This document shows, in pieces, positions 45,721 through 57,029 of a DNA stretch of 64,000 nucleotides. This stretch comes from Ptychodera flava (taxonomy: Eukaryota; Hemichordata; Enteropneusta; Ptychoderidae), in NCBI RefSeq assembly GCF_041260155.1, contig NC_091931.1, positions 16,407,476 through 16,471,475 of the forward strand, given 5' to 3'. Made by a program: the position numbers and the translations under genes. Position 1 is the first letter of the stretch. Every line of letters begins with the position of its first letter. The notes under the pieces are model-generated. The model searched no databases and was not told where the DNA came from. It saw only the letters and a list, made by a program, of their open reading frames with translations.

Positions 45721-48533
45721 TCATATGTATTCAACTTGCTCGATTTTCTGATGGAACACTTTCACCAGACCACTGTTCTGCTCGACCACTATCACCTGTC
45801 CGAAGGGGTCGTCGCCAGCTTCGTCGTTGTTGACGCAAATTCCAACGGGGCTTCTCAGATGGTGTGCGGGGCTGTCTACCCGGCATACAAATGAGCCGTA
45901 CAGGTCGAACTTCTGTACTCGGTTATTCCAGCAGTCGCAAACATACACGTAGCCGTACATATCGGTGGCGATACCCTCCGGGTGATAAAACTGGCCGTTG
46001 TCGCTCCCGAGCGAGCCGAAAGAGAAAAGATAGTCGCCATTGGCGCTGTACACTTTGATAGTGTGGTTGCCACAGTTGGACACGAACACATTACCGTTGT
46101 AATCAATGGCGACGCACCACGGACTTGACAATCGGGCATCTGCATTTTCCTGTCTTCCAAAGGTCTTGATATGGTCGCCGTCTGGTCGATAGATGAACAC
46201 GGAATCGGCATCAGTATCAACAACGTAAACATTGCCGTTGATAGGGGACACGGCTATACCTCGCGGGTGTCTTAACTCTCCCTTTCCGAAGCATTTGACG
46301 AGTTTGCCGTCTTCGTCGCACACCACGACTTGTTTGTTCCCTGCATCAGTTGTGAAAATGTTACCGTCTGCGGACACTGCAGAGAATTCGGGTTTGAAGC
46401 TCCTTTGAAAGTCTGGAAACTCGATTGTTTTCCGAAATTCGCCCGTCATAGTGGACCTCTGTAATCTTTTGTTACCAGTATCGCCCACAATTAGATCTCC
46501 ACTTTTGCTCATCGTCACGCCCCATGGCCCTTTCAGCTGTCCGATACCAGAGCCAATCCCTCCGAATTTCCTGATCAAACCTTTCGGTCCGATGGTCTGG
46601 TACTCAACGGAGGTGTCTCTTTGTGTTTTGTTCTTAGACTTCGATGCCCCTTGTTTCAAACTATTCTCCATCCTTTGACGAGAACATATGTCATCGACTA
46701 ATATGTCACTCGAGTCTGACTGCATTACTACTTCTTCTGTAGTCTGTTGACTGCCGAGGACAATGTGCCCGTATTAGATCTGCCATCTCCACTGCCGGTA
46801 AGGTCTTTCGTTTTCTCTTTGTTTTCAAACATCTCTGTCGTCGTTAACGCTTTGTTTTCTGGCTTTAACTGCGTTGTAAGAGATGTTCCTGTACTCGGAA
46901 TATTGCTGATGTTGTCAGCGTATCGTCGAACCTCACTGGGCGATGCTGTCTGGTCTGAAGTTGCACCTGCTGTAGTTTCGATCGTGGCCAAATCGCCCTC
47001 TGGTTTTGCTTCTCCCTCTTCAGAACCATTTCTATGTCCACATTCGACTTCACTCGGTTTGTGTGCATCATTCTTTGTGGTGTAATTTTGCCCCTCAGTT
47101 GAAGCATTGTAATTTTGCGATGCTTCCCAAGGCACAAGAACGTCTTTGCCCTCAGCTGCTTCATCACTTGCCGCCCGTTCTTCCGTGCGTTCATTCGTCT
47201 CGGCTGCGTTGTCAGACACAGAATCTTGGTTTGATAGTATCGTTACTTCCCGTGGTGCATCCGCATTGATATCGGCAGCGTCGTCTGTAGTGGCTTCTTG
47301 TTTATCGCGTCCATCAGCATCGTTGTTGTCGTCCCCACTCATTTTCTGACCAGGACTACCGTTGATTCCCAATTAATATCACCGCGTTCCATACCATCTT
47401 GGTCATTGCTTTGAGTGCTGTAGTTCTCTGGTCGCTCCATCTGTAATCTACCTACACCTGTACCTAGTACCGTCTTTGCTTCACAGAAATCACTCGAAGG
47501 CGAGAAGTCCAAGTAGTCATCTTGCGTCGGCTGGCATTTTGCGTTCACTTTCCGCAGCTCTTGAGTCTGTGACATAACTTCATTTCTGGCCGACATCAGG
47601 TATGAATCGTTACCCTGGCGAACAAGTCTCTCGGCAAAGTCCCGCACATGGACCAAGCTGTCTTCTATACATTCAACTTGCTTGAGTTCTGCGCGAAGAT
47701 TCATTCTTCTGTCTTCGTATTCATCGTTCAGTACTCTGGCAAGATTTTCACCGTCTTCTCGAATTCTCTTGGCCATGTCTTCTACCGTTCTGGTCACATG
47801 ATCACTGAGTTTTTTCTTGGTGTTCTGATAGGATCCATTTAGGGACTCTATTTTTTGCTGAATGGCCGTCTTACTTTCGATTGCTTCACTCTCTCGGGCT
47901 TTCAATTCTTGCGTCACCTCCGACAAATACTCGGTGAATTCTGATGCGGCTTCCTTCAAGTATCTGTACCTGTGCTCGGGCTTTGGGTGATCAAGGACCG
48001 TGCATTCTAGGCAGATCGGGGTCTCACAGGAATCACAGTAGAACGTTTCCGGGTGATTGAGATGTCTGTCACAGTAGACCGGTGGCTGAACAAAAGCAGG
48101 GTCTTCAGACTTGGTCTTCTGGTACTCCTCGAAAGACAGAAGCCTGTGCGTACGAGTCGCTGGGATGAACTTATGAGCCGCGGAGCAAGTCATGCACAGA
48201 CTCACCGCGCAGTCCAGACACCTGTCGGTCACTTCACCGAGCTTACAGCTTCACATTTGGCAGAGTCAGAACTTTGACACTTCTTTTTCACCAGTTCGTT
48301 GACGAAAACGTTTGCCTGAGCCCCGTCACGCCCGAATGAGGAAGTTGGAACGTGCGTCGACATATTGGACATGTCAACGCGCCAGTTTTTTCGACGAGGG
48401 TACACAGACAGCATTCGCAGAAACTATGAAGACAGGACAACAGTTTAGCGTTCTTGAACAGTTCCGAACAGATCGCGCAAAACAGAAAATCATCGTCAAC
48501 ACTGACCGTAGTTATTAATCCGTGGCTTGCCAT
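45721..48533 (-). CDS. Gene F: intronless TRIM-NHL protein (RING, B-boxes, coiled coil, acidic linker, NHL propeller)
   Basis: Reading from 48,533 (ATG, MASHGLITTVS): C3HC4 RING CAICSELFKNAKLLSC, CLHSFCECC, CPICRR; B-box 1 CLDCAVSLCMTC; B-box 2 YCDRHLNHPETFYCDSC ... CLECTVLDHPKPEH; coiled coil about 47,600-47,950; an acidic Asn/Glu/Thr-rich linker (about 46,730-47,350); six NHL blades (for example GPWGVTMSKSGDLIVGD, HPRGIAVSPINGNVYVVD, HPEGIATDMYGYVYVCD). Such proteins are RING E3 ubiquitin ligases or RNA-binding regulators. The frame is interrupted about four times (near 48,310, 48,244, 47,350, 46,754), each explained by one missing base; at 47,350 copy H has the base (CCAAGG versus CCAGG). 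It lacks the filamin repeat found in gene G. Whether it is a live gene with assembly errors or a recent pseudogene cannot be told here. Confidence 0.8.
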
Positions 48534-48949
48534 AGCTCAGTGCCAGTAATGAAATGTTTGTCGAATGGTCCTGTAGTCACGCAGTGGATAATTTCTTTTT
48601 GTGTAAAGAATCTACACCGTCGTAATTCTGCGATTATGGCGGTCGAAGTACAGCACACCTCGGGTGCTCGACTCGTAACCGTGTCAACGGGCACTTCCTT
48701 CTTTTTGGGACTCAGTTGTTTGCTGTTTGTTTACTACAACACTTACATTCCGAGGTTACAGATATATTCAAAGCGCACCTATGAACCACTGAACTGACTG
48801 AGTTTACCAGAGCCAATCCGACCACGTGACGTTAGTGTTTTCATTTGATCAATCATGAAAAAGAAAGTCAATCTGACGCGACTATTCACTTTTACACTTC
48901 AACAGAAAATTAAAAGGGGAGACGTTATATTTTCATTTGTTTAATATTC
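48534..48949. other. Upstream flank of gene F
   Basis: Presumed promoter side of the minus-strand TRIM gene. No clear core-promoter motif; nothing else recognised. Confidence 0.4.
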
Positions 48950-49430
48950 CAAATTCTTCAATACTTGTATCTATTCGCATAAACGCGACTTGATTATTCG
49001 ATAAAAAATCACCGTACGTGATATTAGTGTAGGCCCATAGGCCTACATGTTGACTGCCTACCATGTTGACTGCAGGGCTTTGGCCCGGCTTGGGCCCGTT
49101 GTCCGCTGCTGCACAGACCCTTCCTGTCTTTGCAGCAGTGGACAACGGGCCCAAGCCATGCAGAGCTCTACAGCCGCTCGGTTAAGCTAGCCGACATGTA
49201 CAGTAATATCACGTACCGTTATTCTTTATTAATAATCAAGTCATGTAGACATTCTACTCATTGATGATTATGCAGTCCGTTCGCCGGGCCCGAGCCAGGC
49301 AGCCATAGCCATTCGTAATATAATGCCAGTCAACATGTAGGCCTATAGGCGAACACTATAATATCACGAACGGTGATTCTTTTATTGAATAATCAAGTCG
49401 TATATAGACATTCTACATATTAAATACGTT
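48950..49430. mobile_element. Short palindromic element, one left and two right copies of its end unit
   Basis: Left end: CGACTTGATTATTCGATAAA, AATCACCGTACGTGATATTA and TAGGCCTACATGTTGACT. The complement appears at about 49,316-49,425 and, partly, again at about 49,203-49,262 (AATATCACGTACCGTTATTC, AATAATCAAGTC). Between them is a strong hairpin at 49,088-49,156 (GCTTGGGCCCGTTGTCC / GGACAACGGGCCCAAGC). No open frame; a MITE-like element of unknown family. Confidence 0.7.
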
Positions 49431-51370
49431 TATTATCCCAACAATGTGCCAAGCGCCTGTGCCTATAATAACATTACTGAAGATTCATCTTAATAAACTC
49501 CACCCCGTAATACAAAGTCGTTTAATTATTGCACCTTTATTTGATGCGATAAGACACTTGACGAGACGTATCACTTTTGTCGTAAGTCGAAAATATTGTG
49601 ATCGTAAACTGTGCTTGCTTCAACAAACTCTCGGTTTACGATCGAAACTGTGGCAGCCCTGACGCAACTGATGCGAACGTTGATGCTGTTCAACGACAGC
49701 GCCATCAGGCGTCAGCGTTTCCAAATTAAATTCCTCAAGGGTTGGAAACATTTGAGCTATGGTCAAGCTATGGTCGTAGATCCGGTCTTGCTTCTATATG
49801 TTGTCCATGGTCAAGTGGCGATTGCAGACTGAGGTTGTATTGTATGTGCCTGGACTTTTGTGTTATACGGTATCTTCAAAATCTCAGCAATATCACTCTG
49901 GGTGAAAGCGAAGGACGTCGATACAGATAATTCTAACCCATCAACCGAAAAGTACAAAGGGGCATGATTATATACGAAGGAGTTTCCAAGGTCAGCATAC
50001 AGCTAAAAGAGATCATATCATGTACGGATACGTTTTGCTACTTCAATTTGTAAAAGTTGGACATACTGTTGAAGTAGACACCGTTTGACACGTTCTATCA
50101 TACCTGTGTAAATTTGCACTTTGCTTCAGAAAAAATGTTGAAATCACAGGTAGACTTGCACTGTATGAGAAATAGGGGCATTTTATGGAGAAGTCAGCGC
50201 TGTGCTGATCTTTATTTTACTCAGAATGTTGTCAATGTCCAACTTTGTTCATTGACGTTCTCCAGCCTCGGAACGAGGTTTTTGTAATATTTTCCCAGAA
50301 ATTTGATGTTTAATATTTCCCAAATAAAAACCTGCTTTATTTCTTTTTTCATTGTGTTTTAGCGCTCTTCTTTCGATTAATCCCTGCTGTTATCGTATGT
50401 CCCAATTTTCATAAATAAAATGATCAGATCGGAAAATTGATCATAAATGACGTATTGCTCTTTTACCAAAGTTTTCATTTTTCTATTGGTAAGTCATAAA
50501 CGAAGAATATATCATATTCAAAATTAATATTCATTCTATCGGCGAAAACTATGGAGATCTACAACCGCTAGAGAAAACACTTATACGAATTACAAACACC
50601 GTAACTTAAACAGTTTCAAGCTCTTTCCGAATCAGTATTGTAGTATCACAGGCCGTCAGAAGCGTGTCCCTGACCTGCCTCTCCACTATCGATTTTTAAA
50701 TCAGGAGAAAATTGTGGTGACCCTGGATGAACAGAACATGGCCATGACACAGCCCAGTTAGCGTCAAAGTTACGGATGTAAGGAACATAATACATGTAAT
50801 AAGGTTATTATGAAATTTACCCTTTGACTTACGTGCCAAGGTCGCAAGAGATGAGCTAAATCAGATGTGTTATAACTGTTAGAGAAGCATATTATTATGA
50901 AGGTTTTCAATTTCTCAACTAAAAATCTTATGTGAAATGTTTTGTATTCTGGTCGCAGACCCATAAGGATATCATTTAGATCATGACATAATCCGTTGAT
51001 TTTGTAATTTTATGATTATTTTATTGCCGAATGACACGATTAAGATGAGAATGTCAGATAAATTTTCTAACGCGTTCGATGACTTTTTGTTGGTAGATAT
51101 GTCGTCTGTGAATCATTAAATACCTGCATGGATCAGATTTGTATTTGTATTAGATATCATGTTGACTTTCATAATTGTTTGAAAGGGAATACAACATCAA
51201 AGTTTCATTGACTGCTTAGTAGCTCCCGTTCTGACCTCACCCCTAACCCCTAAAAAAACCAAAACATTGCACTAAATTGCACATAATTTTTGTTCAATCA
51301 GTGGAAACAAATTAGTGTTTTAACTTGTCTTCCTACGTTAATATATATCTTAGCCTAGCCAACTCAGTGA
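49431..51370. other. Intergenic stretch between genes F and G
   Basis: About 1.9 kb of AT-rich sequence with no convincing coding frame, repeat or RNA gene that I can recognise. Confidence 0.5.
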
Positions 51371-51371
51371 A

Positions 51372-51442
51372 GTATGTATGTATGTATGTATGTATGTATG
51401 TATGTATGTATGTATGTATGTATGTATGTATGTATGTATGTA

Positions 51443-51495
<53 letters not shown>

Positions 51496-51536
51496 ATGTA
51501 TGTATGTATGTATGTATGTATGTATGTATGTATGTT
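51372..51536. repeat. (TATG)n-(GT)n-(TATG)n microsatellite
   Basis: TATG units at about 51,372-51,448, GT units at 51,449-51,478, then TATG again to about 51,535. It gives long low-complexity open frames on both strands that are not genes. Confidence 0.95.
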
Positions 51537-52263
51537 CGCAAAACACAACACTTTTGAATTATTTCTTCGAGACAAAACAGAAATGTTCTCAGTATTATAT
51601 TTATTTATCATATATCCTAAAATTCCACAATACAAACAGACGAAATGAATAGAATTTGAAAGTCTGATGAACGATTGTTTTCGAAGTTTGTATCGCTTTC
51701 TTTGATCCTGATTGGCTAACTTCGAGAAACCTGTCTGTGATAAACCCTGTCTGTGATAAACCCTGTCTGTGATAAACCAATAGACAGGCTTGTAGTTTCT
51801 GTGATCATACTACTTGCGGAAACGCTACAAATTACTGTTGTACAAATTTTCTTTTTCACTGCACTGTCATTTATACCACAAAAAGGACTCTCTAATACTG
51901 CATGGTTTCACTACTTCAGTGGATAAATCTCATTCTAACATGGCTAGGTCTGTTGGCCAAATATTCGTCATGTTCAATTCACATAGCCATGTATAAGTCC
52001 TAGTGAATTGAATTGAATTGTCTTTTGAAATTCACAAAACTAAGATGGTGAAAACTATTCTTAGTGCGCCAGACTGCAAAAGAATAGTAAAAATTTGAAT
52101 CCAAAACTCTGTACCCGAGGTACAATTAACCATAACATCACAATGGTCTTGTTCACATCGGCACTCGTTTCTTGTCATACCACTGACCGAGATATAGCGA
52201 TTATGTTATTTTCATTTTTTTTTCATTTTTAATAATTTGTTGTTCGACTTTATCGATAAAAAC
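51537..52263. other. 3' flank of gene G
   Basis: Contains three 17-base tandem units around CCTGTCTGTGATAAA at about 51,730-51,778. Otherwise no feature recognised. Confidence 0.5.
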
Positions 52264-54523
52264 TTACAGTGCCACTACTCTGATTCTATGAACACTTCGT
52301 TCAACGACTATAATTATCTGGAAGGGATCTTCCCTGTGACACATACCCCGGTAGGACCCCGCAGTGCCTCTGTACCGCAATCAACCTGACAAATGAATGC
52401 ACCTGATGAACTGAATTTCTGTACTCGGTTGTTGCTGTAATCACAGACGTAGACATTGCCGTGTAGATCATTGCATATTCCCCATGGGTTGTTGAACTTA
52501 CCATCAGCACTACCACAGGATCCAAAGGAGAAGAGGAATCCACCGTCTGCATCGAATACCTTGACAGAGTGGCTACCAGGATCTGACACAAAGACTTTAC
52601 CCTCGCTACTCTCCACAGTGATGTCCCATGGATTACTAAACTGACCAGCTCTGTTACCTTGACTTCCAAAGCATTTTATATAGTCTCCACTTTGACTGTA
52701 TATTCGAATACAATGTGCAGAATAATCGACGACATAAACATTGCCATTGTACGGACTAATCGCGATACCGAAGACATACTTCAGCTGATCTTTACCAAAG
52801 CATTTTATCAGCTGACCATTCTCATCACAGACCACTACCTGTTTATTACCATTGTCTGTTGTAAAGATCTTTCCATCTTCAGAGACTGCAGAGTAAACAG
52901 GTGTAAAGTTTGCAATCTCTGTAAATTTGTAAATTGCTTGATGTTTTCCTTGTAAGGCAAATGATTGTAGCCTGTGGTTGCTTCGATCATCTACTATCAC
53001 GTGACCACTCTTTGTCATCGTTACTCCCCACGGGTTACTCAGTTGTCCAATCCCAGAACCCTCCCTCCGAATGTTCTCACTGTACCTTTCTTTGGACCTA
53101 CCACAACTGTTACCGGCGAACCCTGCACGGCTTGTCCGTCTACCGACACTGACAATTCATGTTTTCCTTCAGCCTTCGCACAGTACGTCAGAGAAAATGT
53201 TCTATCGTAGTTATCGGTTACTGTCACGTGTTCAGATTTGTCATCCGGTGTCTTCATCAAAGCGGTGATTCTCTCCCGTGTAACCTTGGTTCCACCTGTC
53301 CGAGAACCCGTAACCTGTAGTGTTAGCGTTATCTGTTCATCAACTCGAGAGTATTCTGACACGCCGCACAGTTCATACCTCTTCTCCTCGGTGATCTTTA
53401 TCGTGCCTAGAGTTTTCGTTTCACAGAAGTTGTCTGTAGACTGGAACTCTACGTAATCGTCGTCTACCGGTTCACATTTTGTTGTCACTTTCAGTAATTC
53501 CCGGATCTGTGACGTCATACTATTCTTTGCAGACATCAACTGTGAAGCGTTTCCGTACTGCATTAACTTGTCAGCGTAGTCTCTGGTTGCTGCGATGTCA
53601 TTTTCCGTGCATTCCAGATCCTTCAGTTGTGCTTGCAGATTTGTTTTTCTCTCTTCGTGCTCAGTTTTCAGTTGTTGAAGTAGGCTATCGCCGTCTCTCT
53701 CGTATTTTGCGAGTGATTTCTTCAATTGCCTTCTCCATATGAACTTTGACTTTCATTATCTCTTCCTGGAAACGACTGTCCACCGACTCTGTCATCTCTT
53801 GTACAGCTGCCTTGCTTTCACCAACTTCGTTTTCCTTGATTTGCAGTTTCTGTGTCATCTTTGTGAGCAGCTGTTTGTACTCTGCCGCTGCATCGTCCAG
53901 ATATCTGAATTTGTGCTCTGGACGAGGGTGATCTGTAGCTGTGCATTCAAGACAGATTGTCACCTCGCACGTATCGCAGTAGAATTTGACCTGGTTATCA
54001 TGGTGTTTACTACAGTAGGCCGGGGGTCGTACCGAAGCAGGATCTTTAAACTTTGCCCTTTCGTATTCATCGATAGCAACGATGCGATGAGATCGTGTGG
54101 TGGGAAAGAACGCATGGACCTCTGAACAATTGCCACAGATGTTTACTGCACAATCAACGCACCTTTCTTTAATTTCGCCTTTCTTGCAAGCTTCACATTT
54201 CCTCAATGCTGCTTTCTTTTCGTCTTGCTTGTTGAACTCCTCAACCAGCTGATTGACAAACAGTTGGCCGACAACTCAGCCACACCTCCAGCAGGAAGTT
54301 CGTGCGAACGACGACATATTGGACACGTCAGTTCGCCGCTCTTCTCCACGATCTTTCTCAGGCATTGCTCACAGAACGTGTGTACGCACGGTAGAATTTT
54401 AGCGTTTTTGTATCGCGCTGAACAGACGCTGCAACTCAGAAAATTATCGTTGATGTTTTCGAGGAAAACAGACCCTTCCTTGTTTGCCATACCTGCACAC
54501 TGCATTCTCGCTTGCCAGAGCAT
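52264..54523 (-). CDS. Gene G: intronless TRIM-NHL protein with filamin repeat
   Basis: RING CSVCSARYKNAKILPC, CVHTFCEQC, CPICRR (about 54,430-54,310); B-box 1 KCEACKKGEIKERCVDC; B-box 2 YCSKHHDNQVKFYCDTC ... CLECTATDHPRPEH; coiled coil about 53,550-53,900; filamin-type immunoglobulin repeat about 53,085-53,330 (GGTKVTRERITALMKTP ... GSPVTVVVGP); NHL blades from about 53,060 to 52,264. This domain order matches the TRIM2/3/71 plan. The ATG at 54,523 opens the frame; the one at 54,490 (MANKEGS) aligns better with the start of gene F. Frame breaks at about 54,264, 53,697, 53,066 and 52,333, mostly one base missing in short homopolymers. Read past the last break, the end is ...IIIVVERSVHRIRVVAL-stop at 52,264. 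It is an older paralogue of F and H. Confidence 0.8.
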
Positions 54524-54801
54524 GATTTCCGCTCCGCTGACCTATGCAAAAATCAAGGGCGGGTAGCGCTGAGCTGTTGCCGTAAAGAGGCACATGGTTT
54601 ACGACGATAGCACACTGGTCCTCCTCTGTAGCACAGGCGACCCTATAAGTACTACTGAGTTTTTTCAGTGTTTTCTCTATCATTTTCTCTTCTTTCTTCA
54701 TGCTGTGAATGATCGGAATAAATAAAATAAAAGGTTTATATAACCTAACCTAGCCTCTGTGACTCTTTATTTATTTTACACTCCATACAAGGACGTATAT
54801 C

Positions 54802-55022
54802 TCTCATACACACATGCTGTAATTAATTAGTCAACACAACTAATTATGCTAATCCGTGAACTTATCAGGGATTTTACGGGTTGGTCAACATCGCGAAAGA
54901 TAGGAATGGTACTCCTTTTTCATTAACATCACTATCTTTCCGATGTTGACCAACCTCTGATAAGTCCACGGATTAGCATACTTAGTTGTGTTGACTAATC
55001 AATTACAGCATGTGTGTATGAG
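54802..55022. repeat. Palindrome with ~95-base arms
   Basis: CTCATACACACATGCTGTAA pairs with TTACAGCATGTGTGTATGAG, and GTTGGTCAACATCG with CGATGTTGACCAAC nearer the loop (about 54,905-54,935). Confidence 0.9.
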
Positions 55023-55028
55023 ATTAAT

Positions 55029-55177
55029 AGAATCTCACACCCCCAAGGACCTGGGATCAGATTTCTCACACGAGTTGGGGATATTTTGTCTCACACGAGC
55101 CGCAGGCGAGTGTGAGACAAAATATCCCCAACGAGTGTGAGAAATCTGATCCCAGGTCCTTGGTGTGTGAGATTCTT
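55029..55177. repeat. Near-perfect hairpin with CTCGCCT/CGGCTC apex
   Basis: Arms AGAATCTCACAC ... AAGGACCTGGGATCAGATTT and their complements, with apex GAGCCGCAGGCGAG at about 55,098-55,111. It is the third hairpin in the window with this apex (others at 2171-2332 and 32,077-32,217). Confidence 0.9.
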
Positions 55178-55650
55178 TTTCTCACATGACCACAAAATGC
55201 GTTAAATTCACATTGGACATGTACAACGTTATCCAAAATCGTGACAAGTCTGTCGTCTGCCACTGTACTTTGACCTGCTTACTTTGTAGTTCTGGTCTGT
55301 GTGTTACTCGTCGTGCCATTGGATAATATTTTGCGCGTGGAACAAAACAGACTGTCTATCATCCAATCAGAGCTCGTGTAATATTTACTGCAGAGTGTGG
55401 GACGGTTTCTGAGAGTGTGGGATCGATTTTTCCCACACTCTCGATCCCGCACTCCCAGCGGCCAGGAATGTGAGAAATATACGTCCTTGTAATGGAGTGT
55501 AAAATAAATAAAGAGTCAAGAGGCTATAGGTTAGGCTATATAGTCATTTATTTTATTTACTACAATCAGTCAGAGCATGAAGAAAAGGAGAGGGGCTGAC
55601 AGTGACAGAGAAAACTGAGAAAAACTCAATAATAAGCTTATCAATATGTA

Positions 55651-56699
55651 TGGGCCGCCTATGTCTGTAGCCTGTTGAATACACGTTCGAGCAAAGAAAG
55701 GCTCCCCAGCATTGTGAAAAAAGTAGTGTTGGAAGGCTGCCAGTGTGCGCCGATTCAAATTGTTCGTCTGGCTAATTCCTGTGGTCTGGCGCAGTTACAT
55801 TGCAGTTAGCCTGTCGCACACTAGAGAAATTAACTGAGCAAAAGTTCATTCGTGACTCTTTACTCAGCCATTTTTATCTCTTGTTCCGGCGATTTTCGTT
55901 AGTGTTTTTCTTTTGTGCCGTTGAAGCAAAATGTTCAACATCTTAATTTTTTCCTCAGGAGGAAAATTCCTCGCGTGTGTACGATAAGTGCACCGTAAAA
56001 AGTGATTTTTCTCGCGTTCACTTGAGCACGTTCATGACAATCACAGTTGGTATATAAATGACGCACTCTTTGTGGATAAATCAATGGAAATTTCGTCCCG
56101 GTATCCATCGCTGGATTTAAAGAACAAAAAAGATTATGCACGTAGAGAAATCGGGACTAGACTGAACTTGGAAAAATAAGTGAACATCGAAGTCCGTCAA
56201 AAACCCATGGTGTTTAATGCCGGTTATCTTGTCTGCCATGTATCTTGATACAACTGGTTTGCTTGTGAACACACGCGCATGAAGATCGACGCTGAAATCA
56301 TCGTTTTGATGCTATGGGTGGTCATCATGTCCGATCCTTTGATATCCACGCACGTGCTTGAGTAAAACAGTCATGAGGAACATAACTTTTTCCGGCGCAC
56401 ACGGTGAGGAATCTTCCTCGAGGGGAAAAATATCAAACATGTAGAATAGACAGACAGAGAAGGAAAAATCGGCTGCAAACGTACATGAGAGTAAAATGGC
56501 CGAGAAAAAAAGCATTAAATGAAATTTTGCAAAGCTAATTTATCTCTGTCGTCTGCGGCAGGCCTTATATGTATTTGGGAACGAGCACAGTTAACGGTAG
56601 GGGCTGAAGGGAAATATTTTGTCATTTTTTTCGCATCCCCAACAACGTTAGGCAAAATTTCCAGTTCATAGCCCCTTCTGTTGACAAGAAAATTTTTAT
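55651..56699. other. Intergenic stretch
   Basis: No coding frame, repeat or RNA gene recognised. Confidence 0.5.
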
Positions 56700-57029
56700 A
56701 GTAATTTTCGCGCCTTAAGTTAAAATTATAACTTTTTCTCAAACTTTCCTAAAGTTAATTTTGTAACTTTCCTATTTCAAAATCAAGAATAAAAATTAGA
56801 CGTCCCGTGCAAAGTTTAGTTATCAGTCGTATTTATCGATATTCGAAATTCAAAATGGTCGCCATCCCTGTGTTATCTCTATTGGGGAAAATGAAATTCC
56901 CGATTTTCACAAAACTAAGCCGTTGAAACCTTTATTTACTCTATAAGCTTGAAAATGAGACCCACAAGTGGTAGGTCAAAAGAATAAAAGTTTGAGAGTC
57001 CGAATATCTTATTCCAGGCGCATGTTACC
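56700..57029 (-). repeat. Inverted copy of the dispersed TTAA repeat
   Basis: On the minus strand it starts GGTAACATGCGCC next to TTAA (57,030-57,033) and shares GATATTCGGACTCTC, CACTTGTGGG, ACGGCTTAGTTTT and CACAGGGATGGCG with 33,681-34,019. The far end is blurred. Confidence 0.65.

Larger units (their letters stand above)
43031..48533 (-). repeat. Segmental duplication, copy 1 (partner at 60,043-64,000)
   Basis: From GGTTACACTGAAATAAAAAT onwards the two regions align in the same orientation over noncoding flank and the TRIM genes F and H. They differ by a few percent, by the 43,296-44,585 element here, and by the 60,596-60,933 insertion there. Copy 2 runs off the window end. Confidence 0.85.
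54640..55650. mobile_element. ~1-kb element with long terminal inverted repeats and two nested palindromes
   Basis: The left end (about 54,640-54,800: CTTCATGCTGTGAATGATC, AATAAATAAAATAAA, CCTAACCTAGCCTC, GACTCTTTATTTATTTTACA) is repeated as the complement at about 55,490-55,650. Inside lie a 54,802-55,022 palindrome and a 55,029-55,177 palindrome. No transposase, so non-autonomous; outer limits are approximate. It sits just upstream of gene G's start. Confidence 0.7.

Noticed and set aside
48288-48330. Small intron between RING and B-box of gene F (donor GTGAAA, acceptor GACAG)
   Set aside because: It would keep the frame but remove the first zinc ligands of B-box 1 (KCEAC), which gene G retains; one-base losses explain both breaks better.
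51325-51652. Tyr-Val-Cys-Met and Thr-His-Ile-Tyr open frames on both strands
   Set aside because: Microsatellite (TATG/GT) translations.
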